A stretch of DNA of 64,000 nucleotides from Fluviibacter sp039805865 (GCA_039805865.1 JBDLTI010000002.1:1-64000), one strand, 5' to 3'; counted from the stretch's first letter, positions 8,821-18,485 are shown. The notes: generated by a model not told the origin, from the letters alone. A program made the numbers and translations.

Positions 8821-8944
8821 GAGAGGCGTGTGCACCTGCAGCAAATGCCTCTCAAAGAATACAGTCGTTGAGCAGTCAACACACCAGGGGACGGGAACCG
8901 CAGGTTCCCAGAAACTATAAGATCAACCGAAAACGGTGACAAAA
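8821..8944 (+). ncRNA. Structured sucA leader, candidate sucA RNA motif
   Basis: The leader between the gltA terminator and sucA holds two hairpins. The first has arms GAGAGGC (8821-8827) and GCCTCTC (8847-8853); the second has GGGAACC (8893-8899) and GGTTCCC (8903-8909) with a GCA loop. No strong Shine-Dalgarno sequence precedes the start. A conserved 'sucA RNA motif' is known upstream of sucA in Burkholderiales, and the position fits. I have not compared it with the covariance model, so the assignment is inference. Confidence 0.55.
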
Positions 8945-11779
8945 ATGATGAAGGAAAAATTCGGGAGCACCTACCTGTTCGGTGGCAATGCCCCGTTCGT
9001 GGAAGAACTGTACGAAGCGTGGCTGGAAGATGCCGCTTCAGTACCTGAATCCTGGAACCAATATTTCTCGGATCTGGCACGTCAACCAGGTGCCGTGGCA
9101 CGAGACGTTGCGCACGCACCAGTCATTGCTGCATTCGAAGCGCTGGGAAAAAACGGTGGTTTCCGTCCGACTGCAGCGGCTTCGGGCGGTGATGCTCAGA
9201 AGAGCATGGCCGTTGAGCAACTGATTAGTGCCTATCGCTTCAGCGGTCATCAGCGTGCAGATCTGGATCCGCTGAACCGTGACATGCGTCCTCCGGTTGC
9301 CGATCTGGATCCGAAGACCTATGGTTTGACTGATGCGGACATGTCCCGTAGTTTTGACACGGGCGATTTCAAAGTCGGTTCGGGCAATACTGCGCCCCTG
9401 AATCAGATCATTGAAGCCTTGAAGCAAACGTATTGCCACCATATCGGTGTCGAATACATGTACATGACTTCTTATGAAGAGAAGAAGTGGCTACAAGCAC
9501 GTATCGAACCGAATCGTGGCCAGGCCGCCTACTCGGTCGAAGAAAAGAAGCGTTTCCTTGAGCGTCTGACAGCGGCTGAAACCCTTGAGCGTTATCTGCA
9601 TACGCGTTATGTTGGGCAGAAACGTTTCTCGCTTGAAGGCGGCGAAGCACTCATCCTGTCGATGGACGAGCTTATTCGTGTGTCGGGCAACATGGGCGCC
9701 AAGGAAATCGTTATCGGTATGGCCCACCGTGGTCGTCTGAACGTGCTGGTGAATACATTAGGTAAACCACCATCAGTGCTGTTTGCCGAATTTGAAGGCA
9801 AGAAGAAGGTTGACCTGGGCTCGGGTGACGTGAAGTACCACATGGGATATTCGTCCGATGTGGGTACACCAGGCGGTCCCGTTCACCTGACACTGGCTTT
9901 CAACCCGTCACATCTGGAAATCGTTAACCCAGTTGTTGAGGGCTCGGTGTTTGCCCGTCAGTTCCGTATTGGCGAAGAAGGCAAGAAGGAAATTATTCCT
10001 GTACTGATCCACGGTGATGCGGCTGTGATCGGCCAGGGTTGTAACCAGGAAATGCTCAACTTTGCCCAGACCCGTGGTTACGGTACCGGCGGTACGATTC
10101 ACATCGTCGTTAACAACCAGATCGGGTTCACAACGTCCGATCCGCGTGACTATCGTTCGGGCTTCTACTGTACCGACATCTTCAAGATGTCCGATTCGCC
10201 AATCTTCCACGTTAACGGTGATGATGCCGAAGCTGTGGCGATGGTGACTCGTCTGGCCGTGGAGTATCGTCAGACCTTCAAGAAAGACGTCGTTATCGAC
10301 ATCTTCTGCTTCCGTAAGCTGGGTCATAACGAGCAAGATGAGCCGATGGTGACTCAGCCGCTCATGTACAAAAAGGTACAAGCGCACCCGGGTACCCGTA
10401 AAGTCTATGCAGACCAGCTCGTTGCAGCCGGCGTTGTAGCGGCGGATGCACCGGATGGCATCATCAAGAGCTTCCGCGAACATCTGGATCGCGGTGAGTT
10501 GCTGCACAACCCGGTGATTTCGGACTACAAGCGTAAGAATGCACAAGACTGGCGTCCGTATGCCACCAAGCAGTACATCGAAACAGCCAACACCAAAGTG
10601 CCGGCCAAAGAGCTTAAGCGCCTCGGTCTGAAGCTGGCCGATCTGCCGGAAGGTTTTGTGCCGCATTCGCGTGTTAAGAAGATTATCGACGACCGTCGTG
10701 CCATGGCCGAAGGGAAGCTGCCTGTTGACTGGGGTATGGGTGAGAACCTGGCCTACGCAACCTTGCTGGCTGAAGGTTACGGCATCCGTATATCGGGTGA
10801 AGACGTAGGTCGTGGAACGTTCTTCCACCGTCATGCCACCCTGCACGATCAGAACCGGACGAGCTGGGATGTCGGTAGCTATCAGCCACTGGCGCATCTT
10901 CAGGCTGATCAAGGCTCTTTCCAGTGCTTTGAATCGGTGCTGTCAGAAGAATCCGTGCTGGCCTTTGAATACGGTTATGCCACCGCAGAACCAAATCAGC
11001 TTGTCGTGTGGGAAGCCCAGTTCGGTGACTTCGTGAACGGCGCGCAAGTAGTCGTTGACCAGTTCATCGCTTCTGGCGAAACCAAGTGGGGTCGTGGCTG
11101 TGGTCTGGTCATGCTGCTGCCGCACGGTTACGAAGGTCAGGGTCCTGAGCACTCATCGGCACGCCCAGAACGCTTTATCCAGCTGTGTGCTGAGATGAAC
11201 ATGGAAGTGTGCGTGCCATCGAATGCCAGCCAGATCTACCACGTGCTGCGCCGTCAGATGGTTCGTAAACAGCGTAAGCCGCTCGTCATCTTCTCGCCAA
11301 AATCGCTGCTCCGTAACAAGGATGCCAGCTGCTCGCTGGATGATCTCACCAAGGGTGAATTCCAGCGTGTGATCGGTGAAGTAGATGATCTGAACCCGGC
11401 TAAGGTGACTCGTGTCATTCTGTGCTCGGGCAAGGTGTACTACGATCTGTTGAACGCCCGACGTGAACAGAAGCAGGATCATATCGCCATCGTGCGTATC
11501 GAACAGCTCTATCCGTTCCCGGAAGAGTCGTTCAAGAAAGAACTAGCGAAGTTCCCGAAGGCCACCGAAATCGTCTGGTGCCAGGAAGAGCCACGTAACC
11601 AGGGTTTCTGGTACTGGTTTGCTTCCCGTCAGCACCTGTCCCGTTCGATGGGTCCGAAACAGAACCTGCTCCTCGTGTCGCGTCCGGCAGCTGCATCGCC
11701 AGCCGTGGGCTATCTGGCCAAGCACAACGAGCAACACAAAACTTTGGTCGAGTCCGCTCTGGGCAAGATCGAGTATTAA
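8945..11779 (+). CDS. sucA: 2-Oxoglutarate dehydrogenase E1 component
   Basis: The thiamine-diphosphate-dependent decarboxylase of the 2-oxoglutarate dehydrogenase complex, 944 residues from the ATG at 8945. The N-terminus STYLFGGNAPFVEELYEAWL is typical of bacterial SucA. IGMAHRGRLNVLVN and FCFRKLGHNEQDEP belong to the ThDP-binding and active-site regions, and LLPHGYEGQGPEHSSAR to the transketolase-like C-terminal half. A GTG at 8936 and an ATG at 8948 are alternative starts. It is followed by sucB 27 bp downstream. Confidence 0.97.
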   Translation: MMKEKFGSTYLFGGNAPFVEELYEAWLEDAASVPESWNQYFSDLARQPGAVARDVAHAPVIAAFEALGKNGGFRPTAAASGGDAQKSMAVEQLISAYRFSGHQRADLDPLNRDMRPPVADLDPKTYGLTDADMSRSFDTGDFKVGSGNTAPLNQIIEALKQTYCHHIGVEYMYMTSYEEKKWLQARIEPNRGQAAYSVEEKKRFLERLTAAETLERYLHTRYVGQKRFSLEGGEALILSMDELIRVSGNMGAKEIVIGMAHRGRLNVLVNTLGKPPSVLFAEFEGKKKVDLGSGDVKYHMGYSSDVGTPGGPVHLTLAFNPSHLEIVNPVVEGSVFARQFRIGEEGKKEIIPVLIHGDAAVIGQGCNQEMLNFAQTRGYGTGGTIHIVVNNQIGFTTSDPRDYRSGFYCTDIFKMSDSPIFHVNGDDAEAVAMVTRLAVEYRQTFKKDVVIDIFCFRKLGHNEQDEPMVTQPLMYKKVQAHPGTRKVYADQLVAAGVVAADAPDGIIKSFREHLDRGELLHNPVISDYKRKNAQDWRPYATKQYIETANTKVPAKELKRLGLKLADLPEGFVPHSRVKKIIDDRRAMAEGKLPVDWGMGENLAYATLLAEGYGIRISGEDVGRGTFFHRHATLHDQNRTSWDVGSYQPLAHLQADQGSFQCFESVLSEESVLAFEYGYATAEPNQLVVWEAQFGDFVNGAQVVVDQFIASGETKWGRGCGLVMLLPHGYEGQGPEHSSARPERFIQLCAEMNMEVCVPSNASQIYHVLRRQMVRKQRKPLVIFSPKSLLRNKDASCSLDDLTKGEFQRVIGEVDDLNPAKVTRVILCSGKVYYDLLNARREQKQDHIAIVRIEQLYPFPEESFKKELAKFPKATEIVWCQEEPRNQGFWYWFASRQHLSRSMGPKQNLLLVSRPAAASPAVGYLAKHNEQHKTLVESALGKIEY

Positions 11780-11806
11780 AAACCATAAGAGTCCGTGGAG
11801 AGAACA

Positions 11807-12997
11807 ATGGCAATTATCGACGTCAAAGTCCCGCAACTGTCAGAATCGGTCGCCGAGGCCACCCTGGTGTCCTGGCACAAGAAAGAAGGCGAAGCCGTTT
11901 CCCGTGATGAGAATCTCATCGATATCGAAACCGATAAGGTTGTGCTGGAATTGCCCGCCCCGGATGGCGGTGTCATCGTTAAGCTGATCAAAGGCAATGG
12001 TGATACGGTTGTTTCCGGTGAAGTGATCGCCCAGATCGACACTGCTGCTACCGCATCGGCACCGGCACCTGCCGCTGCAGCCGCCGCTCCGGCCGCTGCG
12101 CCAGCACCAGCTGCTGCACCTGCTGCCGCACCAGCGGGTACTGCCAGCCCAGCCGCTCGCAAGATCCTGGAGGAGAAGGGTGTTGCTGCTGCTGATGTTG
12201 CTGGTACAGGCCGTGGTGGTCGTGTATCGAAAGAAGATGCCGTTGCTGCACAGCCTAAGGCTGCCGGCGCTGCTGCTGCACCGATCTCTCTGGGTGACCG
12301 CTCGGAACAACGCGTGCCGATGTCACGTCTGCGTGCCCGTATTGCCGAGCGTCTGCTGCAATCGAAGAACGAAAACGCCATTCTGACCACGTTCAATGAA
12401 GTGAACATGGGCCCGATCATGGCACTGCGTAAGCAGTATGGTGAGAAGTTCGAAAAGACACATGGTGTACGTCTGGGCTTCATGGGCTTCTTCGTCAAGG
12501 CTGCTTGTGCCGCCCTGCAGAAGTTCCCGATCCTAAATGCATCGGTTGACGGTAACGACATCGTTTACCACGGCTTTATCGACATCGGTATCGCCGTTGG
12601 TTCGCCACGCGGTTTGGTTGTACCAATCATCCGTAATGCCGATCAAATGAGCATTGCCGAGATCGAAAAGCAAATCGCCGAATTCGGTGTGAAGGCCAAA
12701 GACGGCAAGATCACCATGGAAGAGCTGTCAGGCGGTACGTTCTCGATCTCGAACGGCGGTATCTTCGGTTCGATGCTGTCGACCCCGATCATCAACCCAC
12801 CACAATCAGCAATCCTTGGCATTCATGCTACGAAGGATCGCGCTGTGGTTGAAAACGGCCAAGTCGTTGTTCGCCCGATCAACTACCTTGCCATGTCGTA
12901 CGATCACCGTATCATCGATGGCCGCGAAGCCGTGCTGGGTCTGGTCACCATGAAGGAAGCGCTGGAAGATCCATCACGCCTCCTGCTCGGCGTCTAA
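11807..12997 (+). CDS. sucB: Dihydrolipoyllysine-residue succinyltransferase (E2)
   Basis: The E2 core of the 2-oxoglutarate dehydrogenase complex, 396 residues. The lipoyl domain occupies residues 1-75, with the lipoylated lysine in IETDKVVLE (Lys44). An Ala/Pro-rich flexible linker covers about 80-110, then the peripheral-subunit-binding domain (ARKILEEKGV). The catalytic acetyltransferase domain ends with SYDHRIIDGREAV. The ATG at 11807 follows GTGGAGAGAACA; an upstream start would add only four residues. lpdA follows after 15 bp. Confidence 0.97.
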   Translation: MAIIDVKVPQLSESVAEATLVSWHKKEGEAVSRDENLIDIETDKVVLELPAPDGGVIVKLIKGNGDTVVSGEVIAQIDTAATASAPAPAAAAAAPAAAPAPAAAPAAAPAGTASPAARKILEEKGVAAADVAGTGRGGRVSKEDAVAAQPKAAGAAAAPISLGDRSEQRVPMSRLRARIAERLLQSKNENAILTTFNEVNMGPIMALRKQYGEKFEKTHGVRLGFMGFFVKAACAALQKFPILNASVDGNDIVYHGFIDIGIAVGSPRGLVVPIIRNADQMSIAEIEKQIAEFGVKAKDGKITMEELSGGTFSISNGGIFGSMLSTPIINPPQSAILGIHATKDRAVVENGQVVVRPINYLAMSYDHRIIDGREAVLGLVTMKEALEDPSRLLLGV

Positions 12998-13012
12998 GAA
13001 AGGAACATCACG

Positions 13013-14437
13013 ATGTCTCAGCAATTTGACGTACTCGTGATTGGTGGCGGCCCCGGTGGTTACGTGGCTGCCATCCGTGCCGCGCAACTTGGTTTCAAGG
13101 TTGCGTGTTGCGAATCCAATCCTTATGCCGACCCGAAAGGTCAGCCACGTCTGGGCGGTACCTGCCTGAACGTGGGTTGTATCCCATCGAAGGCGCTGCT
13201 GCATACCTCGCATCTTTTCGAAGAAGCCGGCCACAGCTTTGCAGACCAGGGCATTACCGTTGGTACGCCGAAGATCGACGTTGCCAAGATGATTGCCCGT
13301 AAGGCCAACATCGTTACCCAACTGACGCAGGGTATCGCTGGCCTGTTCAAAAAGAACAAGGTCACTTTCCTCTCAGGTCACGGCAGCTTGGTCGCTCAAG
13401 GCGGCGCTGGTTGGCAAGTGCAGGTCGGCAAAGAAACGGTTGAAGCCAAGCAAGTCATCATTGCGACTGGCTCTACAGCCCGCCATCTGCCTAACCTGCC
13501 AGTCGACAACGAAATCGTTTGCGACAACATTGGTGCGCTGGAAATGGGTGCCGTGCCTAAGAAGCTTGCCGTTATCGGTGCCGGTGTGATCGGCCTGGAA
13601 ATGGGTAGCGTCTGGCGTCGTCTGGGTGCTGAAGTCACCGTGCTGGAAGCCATGCCGGATTTCCTGGCAGCTGCGGATCAGGACGTTGCCAAAGAAGCCC
13701 AGAAGATCTTCACGAAGCAAGGCCTGGCCTTCAACTTCGGCGTTAAGATCGGCGACATCAAGGCCAGCAAGAAGGGCGTTTCGATCGCTTACACCGACAA
13801 AGACGGTAAGGCTCAGAAGCTGGATGCAGATCGTCTGGTCGTGTCGATTGGCCGTATTCCCAACACGCAGGGTCTGGGTGCCGACAAGGTTGGCCTTAAA
13901 CTCAACGAGCGTGGCATGGTTGAAGTGGATGGCCACTGCAAAACCAACCTGCCAGGTGTTTGGGCGATTGGTGACGTGGTGCGTGGCCCGATGCTGGCGC
14001 ATAAAGCTATGGAAGAGGGCGTTGCTGTTGCCGAAATCATGGCAGGCCAGGCTGGTCACATCAACTTTGATCTGATTCCTTGGGTCATCTACACCGATCC
14101 GGAAATCGCCTGGGTGGGTAAGACTGAGCAGCAGCTCAAAGCAGAAGGCGTTGCCTACAAAGCTGGCAAGATCCCGTTCATGGCCAATGGTCGTGCCCTG
14201 GGTGCCGGTAATGCACAAGGCTTCGTCAAGATGCTGGCCGATGCCAAAACAGATCGTATCCTCGGCGTACACATCATCGGCCCGAATGCTTCGGAACTGA
14301 TTGGTGAGGCTGTGGTGGCTATGGAATTTGGTGCTGCCAGTGAAGATCTGGCGCGCATTTGCCATGCGCACCCAACGCTGTCGGAAGTAGTCCACGAAGC
14401 TGCATTGGCCTGCGATAAGCGCCCGCTGCACTTCTAA
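13013..14437 (+). CDS. lpdA: Dihydrolipoyl dehydrogenase (E3)
   Basis: The flavoprotein that reoxidises lipoamide on SucB, 474 residues. It has the FAD-binding VIGGGPGGYVAAIRAA motif at residue 9, the redox disulfide in GGTCLNVGCIPSKAL (Cys51 and Cys56), the NAD-binding VIGAGVIGLEMGSVW motif, and the catalytic His-Glu pair region HAHPTLSEVVHEAA near the C-terminus. It is the last gene of the sucA-sucB-lpdA operon and is closed by a strong bidirectional terminator. Confidence 0.98.
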   Translation: MSQQFDVLVIGGGPGGYVAAIRAAQLGFKVACCESNPYADPKGQPRLGGTCLNVGCIPSKALLHTSHLFEEAGHSFADQGITVGTPKIDVAKMIARKANIVTQLTQGIAGLFKKNKVTFLSGHGSLVAQGGAGWQVQVGKETVEAKQVIIATGSTARHLPNLPVDNEIVCDNIGALEMGAVPKKLAVIGAGVIGLEMGSVWRRLGAEVTVLEAMPDFLAAADQDVAKEAQKIFTKQGLAFNFGVKIGDIKASKKGVSIAYTDKDGKAQKLDADRLVVSIGRIPNTQGLGADKVGLKLNERGMVEVDGHCKTNLPGVWAIGDVVRGPMLAHKAMEEGVAVAEIMAGQAGHINFDLIPWVIYTDPEIAWVGKTEQQLKAEGVAYKAGKIPFMANGRALGAGNAQGFVKMLADAKTDRILGVHIIGPNASELIGEAVVAMEFGAASEDLARICHAHPTLSEVVHEAALACDKRPLHF

Positions 14438-14453
14438 GATACTAAGGCATCAA

Positions 14454-14485
14454 CAAAAATGGGAACCTTAGGGTTCCCATTTTTG
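14454..14485. terminator. Bidirectional terminator between lpdA and corA
   Basis: AAAAATGGGAACC (14455-14467) pairs perfectly with GGTTCCCATTTTT (14472-14484) around a TTAG loop. The A- and T-runs at the ends make it work on both strands, serving the converging lpdA and corA transcripts. Confidence 0.93.
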
Positions 14486-14505
14486 TTTGGCAAGGCTGAA
14501 AAGAG

Positions 14506-15471
14506 TTATTTCTTGAGCCAGCCCTTCTTATGGAAATACCAGAAAGGAATAGCAACCGAAACAGCCATTAGAGACAGCGAGAATGGATAACCATACTCCC
14601 AGTCGACCTCAGGCAAGAAACGGAAATTCATGCCGTAAATGCTGGCGATCAGTGTTGGTGGCAGCATGGCTACCGATGCCACGGAGAAGATCTTGATGAT
14701 GCGGTTCTGGTTGATGTTAATGAAACCAACCGTCGCATCCATCAGAAAGTTCAGTTTGTCGAACACAAAGCCCGTGTGACCATCCAGCGAGTCGATATCG
14801 CGCAGAATCTGACGACCTTCATCGTTCTGTTGCTCGTTGAGTAATTTGATACGCATCAGAAATGACACGGCACGGCGGGTATCCATCAGGTTGCGTCGGA
14901 TTCGACCGTTCAGATCTTCCTCTACCGCAATGCCAGACAGCACAATACCCGCTGCATCATCAGACATCTCGCTACCCAGCACTTGTTTGCTGAATTTGTC
15001 GAGGCGATCATAGATGCCTTCAATAATATCGGCGGAGTACTCAACGTCAATATCGAGCAACTGCAAAAGTACGTCTTTTTCGTCGCTCACATAGTAAGGT
15101 TGACGACGCGCACGCAGGCGCAGCAAACGAAACTGGGCGAGTTCATCGCGACGGATGCTGAACAGTAAGCCACCCTTGAGAATGAACGCCACGCGCATGG
15201 TGTCGCTGTCTTCATCGCTATGCTGGAAGAAGTCAGAACGGATATGCAGTTCGCCGTTCTCACCCTCGAAGAAGCGGGCAGATGCTTCAATGTCATCCAC
15301 TTCATCTTCTTCCGGCAAATCGATTTCAAAGATGCTTTTTGCCCAGTCACGCTCCTCCTCAGTCGGGGACTCAAAGTCTACCCAGACAGGATGGCAGTGC
15401 TGCAGATCTTCCAGTGACTCGACAGTCACCTGCTGCAAGCGGCCGTGGTTGAGCTCAAATGCGGTTATCAT
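14506..15471 (-). CDS. corA: Magnesium/cobalt transporter CorA
   Basis: An inner-membrane divalent-cation channel, 321 residues. A long, acidic, helical cytoplasmic domain is followed by two C-terminal transmembrane helices. The family signature GMN is present in SIYGMNFRFLPE at the end of the first helix, and the protein ends with the basic tail YFHKKGWLKK. The ATG at 15471 (MITAFELNHGRL) is preferred over a TTG six codons upstream. It is convergent with lpdA. Confidence 0.94.
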   Translation of the reverse strand: MITAFELNHGRLQQVTVESLEDLQHCHPVWVDFESPTEEERDWAKSIFEIDLPEEDEVDDIEASARFFEGENGELHIRSDFFQHSDEDSDTMRVAFILKGGLLFSIRRDELAQFRLLRLRARRQPYYVSDEKDVLLQLLDIDVEYSADIIEGIYDRLDKFSKQVLGSEMSDDAAGIVLSGIAVEEDLNGRIRRNLMDTRRAVSFLMRIKLLNEQQNDEGRQILRDIDSLDGHTGFVFDKLNFLMDATVGFININQNRIIKIFSVASVAMLPPTLIASIYGMNFRFLPEVDWEYGYPFSLSLMAVSVAIPFWYFHKKGWLKK

Positions 15472-15546
15472 GGCGCGAACTATATCCAACTACGCGCCAT
15501 CGGTAAAGCAAATTCCCTCGGATTTTAGCTAAATTCTGTCGAAAGA

Positions 15547-16737
15547 TCAGGGAGATGCTTTGCTTTTCTCAGGCGTTATAGAGGGGATCGCTTCTGTATC
15601 GGGTGCATTTTTCAGATTAGGTACCAGGGGTTTCCCAGCGGCCTTTTTTGCCTTGATTTCCTTAACCGTCTCTTCAAGGGCAACAAAACGCTCAGGGGTG
15701 GCAGGATGAGACGCTAAGTGGCTACTTTTAATCGCATTTGGCGAGAGCGTCGCCATACGTCGCCAGAATTGGGGCGCATTATCAATGTCACCACCTGATT
15801 GCGCCATGATGTACAAGCCAACATAATCCGCTTCGGATTCAAATCCCTGCGAATAGGCATTCCCAGCCAATTTACCAAATAATCCCTGGGTAGGAATGCC
15901 GAGCAGAATTTGAGCGGCCAGATCAACAACTGTGCCTAAGGCATAGTTCGTCATTTTGGAACGCACATGACTCATGCTGTTATGGGCAATTTCATGCGAG
16001 ATCACGAGCGCTAGCTCTGTATCACTTGTGGCAAACCGCATCATCCCTCGCTGAATAACCACTTGCTTGCCATCAGCGTAGGCATTGACTTCATCGCCAT
16101 CGCCCAAGACAACGGGGTAGGCACAGGACTTGTCGGGGGTGATCAGCAGGCTCTGGCCACGGCCACTGCGAATCACATCCAGACGTACCGCTTTACCGGT
16201 TTGTGTTTGAAGCTGCAGTTGTTCCAGTGATTGTCTTACGGCATTTTGTCCGACGGGCAAAGACCAATCACCTATGTAGCGAATCGTGTCGCCCGAACGT
16301 ATGCCAGCTTTATCGGCAGCGGATCCGGGAATCACATAGACGGCTTTAACTTCATCGGTCAGCTGGTAACTGGTTTGTGCCGATTCTCGAAAGTCTTCAC
16401 CGAGTAAGGTTGAGCTATTGGCTAGGGCTAAACCGGTGGTGTAACGGAGATCTTCTCCGCACAGATCAGATCCTTTAGTCAGCAATGGATAACTGACACG
16501 CATCAAACGACGCTGGTCATCCATGTAGGCCTGAAGCGCAACTTGTCTTTGTTTGCGCGCTTCAACCTGGGTGGCTTGATTGTCGATGCGTACACGTTGT
16601 GTCGTCGGCGCGCAGGCAATGACGAGCAGACAAAGAACAACGCCCGTGATCAGACCACGGGCGCTGAACAAGCGGGAATGCTTTAGCGTCAGATTACTGC
16701 TCCAGCAAACTACGTAGCATCCAGGCGGTTTTTTCAT
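15547..16737 (-). CDS. M48-family metalloprotease with internal PDZ domain, probable lipoprotein
   Basis: A probable periplasmic zinc protease. The zinc motif HEIAHN (HExxH) lies in the C-terminal half (SHEIAHNSMSHV), with the third-ligand region SEADYVGLYIM. A PDZ-like segment (VIPGSAADKAGIRSGDTIRYIGDW) precedes the catalytic region. LITGVVLCLLVIACAP looks like a lipoprotein signal with the lipobox IAC. The ATG at 16737 would overlap dps by 44 bp; a TTG at 16671 just before the signal sequence is a plausible true start. The product resembles BepA/YggG-type outer-membrane quality-control proteases, but the substrate is unknown. Confidence 0.82.
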   Translation of the reverse strand: MKKPPGCYVVCWSSNLTLKHSRLFSARGLITGVVLCLLVIACAPTTQRVRIDNQATQVEARKQRQVALQAYMDDQRRLMRVSYPLLTKGSDLCGEDLRYTTGLALANSSTLLGEDFRESAQTSYQLTDEVKAVYVIPGSAADKAGIRSGDTIRYIGDWSLPVGQNAVRQSLEQLQLQTQTGKAVRLDVIRSGRGQSLLITPDKSCAYPVVLGDGDEVNAYADGKQVVIQRGMMRFATSDTELALVISHEIAHNSMSHVRSKMTNYALGTVVDLAAQILLGIPTQGLFGKLAGNAYSQGFESEADYVGLYIMAQSGGDIDNAPQFWRRMATLSPNAIKSSHLASHPATPERFVALEETVKEIKAKKAAGKPLVPNLKNAPDTEAIPSITPEKSKASP

Positions 16738-17164
16738 GAATCTGGATGCGTTGTGTCAGCAGATCAGCTGTGGCCTCATCATTGGCCGCATCAACAATCG
16801 GGAAAAGCGCCCGTGCAGTTTTCACAGTCGCTTCATGGCCTGCTACCAGCTGTTTGATCATGTCAATGGCTTTAGGTACCCCTTTAGTGCCTTTGATCAC
16901 GGTGAGCTTGGCAAACTCTTCATAGGTACCCGGAGCAGGGAAGCCCAGCGCACGAATTCTCTCGGCAATGGCATCAGATGCCAGCCAAAGCTCGTTGTAT
17001 TGGGTTTCAAACATGAGATGCAGCGTCTGGAACATCGGGCCTGTGACGTTCCAGTGGTAAAAGTGCGTTTTCATGTAAAGCGTGAAATTATCCGCAGCAA
17101 AACGGGACAATCCGCTTGCAATGGCCTTTCGGTCTTTTTCTGGGATGCCAATATCAATTTTCAT
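16694..17164 (-). CDS. dps: DNA starvation/stationary-phase protection protein Dps
   Basis: A 156-residue ferritin-like mini-ferritin that binds DNA, oxidises Fe(II) with peroxide and stores iron as a dodecamer. The intersubunit ferroxidase ligands lie in KTHFYHWNVTG and in FETQYNELWLASDAIAERIR, the Dps signature regions. The N-terminus is short. The 3' end overlaps the start assigned to the M48 protease gene, so the two may be co-transcribed. Confidence 0.95.
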   Translation of the reverse strand: MKIDIGIPEKDRKAIASGLSRFAADNFTLYMKTHFYHWNVTGPMFQTLHLMFETQYNELWLASDAIAERIRALGFPAPGTYEEFAKLTVIKGTKGVPKAIDMIKQLVAGHEATVKTARALFPIVDAANDEATADLLTQRIQIHEKTAWMLRSLLEQ

Positions 17165-17239
17165 GATGCGTCTCCTTTTGGGGCGGGTTGCTGATGTATC
17201 AGATGCTGCACACGTCTATTATCCACAAAATGAAAAGCT

Positions 17240-18403
17240 ATGAAACTAGGCGGTGCAAAAGATAAAATGTCGGGCATGAACCTCAGTGAACTCAATCCAA
17301 ATCTGCCGGGCATGTTAGGTGCCTACGCCACAGCGCTTGAAGCCAAAGGGTTCGAAGCCGACCCAGCACAAATGCAGGCCGTTGAGCGTCTAGAAACCTT
17401 GTATCAGTCTTTGGTCAGTTTTAAAACAGCCCGGGGTCACAAGATTCGTCGTTTGATTTCAGCGCCCACCGTGCCGCGGGGGATTTATTTTTGGGGCGGG
17501 GTTGGGCGAGGCAAGAGCTTCATTATGGATTGCTTCTTTGCCGCAGTTCCCTACAAGCGCAAAAAGCGGATCCACTTTCACGCCTTCATGCATCAGATTC
17601 ATGCCGAGTTGCGCCAGTATGCCGGCAAAGCAGATCCGCTGGTCTTGGTCGCCGAGCGTATTGCCAAAGAAACCCGCTTGCTATGTTTCGATGAGTTTCA
17701 TGTCTCTGATATCGCTGATGCCATGATTCTTGGCCGTCTGCTGGAGCTTTTGTTTGAAAAGGGTGTGGTCTTTGTAATGACCAGCAATTACCCGCCAGAT
17801 AACCTGTATCCGAATGGCTTGCAACGGCAGAACTTCCTGCCGACGATTGCATTGATCAAAAATAAAATGGATGTCATGCCGCTGGATGGTGGGCAGGATT
17901 ACCGTTTACGTAAACTCGAAGTTATGCCGGTGTATCACGTGCCGCACGATACAGAGACCGAGCGTGCTTTAGCCGAATATTTTGAAGTGGCAGCGACCAT
18001 GCCTGGTAGCATCGGCGAAAGCATTGAAATCAATAATCGGCAGATCAAAACCGAGCGTTTAGCGCCCGGCGTAGTCTGGTTCGATTTTCATTCGATCTGT
18101 GGTGACGGTCGTGCACAAACCGATTACCTGGAATTAGTGCGTGAATACCACACCATTCTGGTTTCAGACATTCCCGTTCTGGAAGTACGACATGGGGCAG
18201 AGGCGCGTCGTTTTACCTGGTTAGTGGATGTTTGCTACGACCACCGGGTAAAACTGATTATTTCAGCAGCAACCTATCCGGATGATTTGTACGTGGAAGG
18301 GCCGAATGCCCATGAATTTTTCCGCACGGCCAGCCGTTTGACAGAAATGCAATCACGGGAATACCTGGCATTGCCCCATCTAGTGGAGATTGTTAGAACC
18401 TGA
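17240..18403 (+). CDS. zapE: Cell division protein ZapE (AFG1-like ATPase)
   Basis: An AAA-type ATPase of the AFG1/ZapE family, reported to act at the Z-ring under stress. The Walker A motif is GGVGRGKS near residue 85 (YFWGGVGRGKSFIMD) and Walker B is LLCFDEFHVSDIADAM. HFHAFMHQIHAEL and FTWLVDVCYDHRVKL are also family segments. The product from the ATG at 17240 is 387 residues; ATGs at 17267 and 17276 (MNLSELNP) are equally likely starts. In many betaproteobacteria this gene follows the sucAB-lpdA operon, as it does here at a short distance. Confidence 0.92.
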   Translation: MKLGGAKDKMSGMNLSELNPNLPGMLGAYATALEAKGFEADPAQMQAVERLETLYQSLVSFKTARGHKIRRLISAPTVPRGIYFWGGVGRGKSFIMDCFFAAVPYKRKKRIHFHAFMHQIHAELRQYAGKADPLVLVAERIAKETRLLCFDEFHVSDIADAMILGRLLELLFEKGVVFVMTSNYPPDNLYPNGLQRQNFLPTIALIKNKMDVMPLDGGQDYRLRKLEVMPVYHVPHDTETERALAEYFEVAATMPGSIGESIEINNRQIKTERLAPGVVWFDFHSICGDGRAQTDYLELVREYHTILVSDIPVLEVRHGAEARRFTWLVDVCYDHRVKLIISAATYPDDLYVEGPNAHEFFRTASRLTEMQSREYLALPHLVEIVRT

Positions 18404-18422
18404 AACGGCAAGACGGGCAGTG

Positions 18423-18485
18423 CATGGGATAAGTTTGGCTCTATTTGCGACGTTTTTTGTCGATGAGAACCGGGCTTATCCCATG
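18423..18485. repeat. Nested inverted repeat between zapE and metY
   Basis: CATGGGATAAG (18423-18433) is exactly complementary to CTTATCCCATG (18475-18485), and CGAC/GTCG (18448-18451 and 18459-18462) pairs inside it around a GTTTTTT loop. It lies between convergent genes. The outer arms are far apart for a normal terminator, so its role is unclear. Confidence 0.6.
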
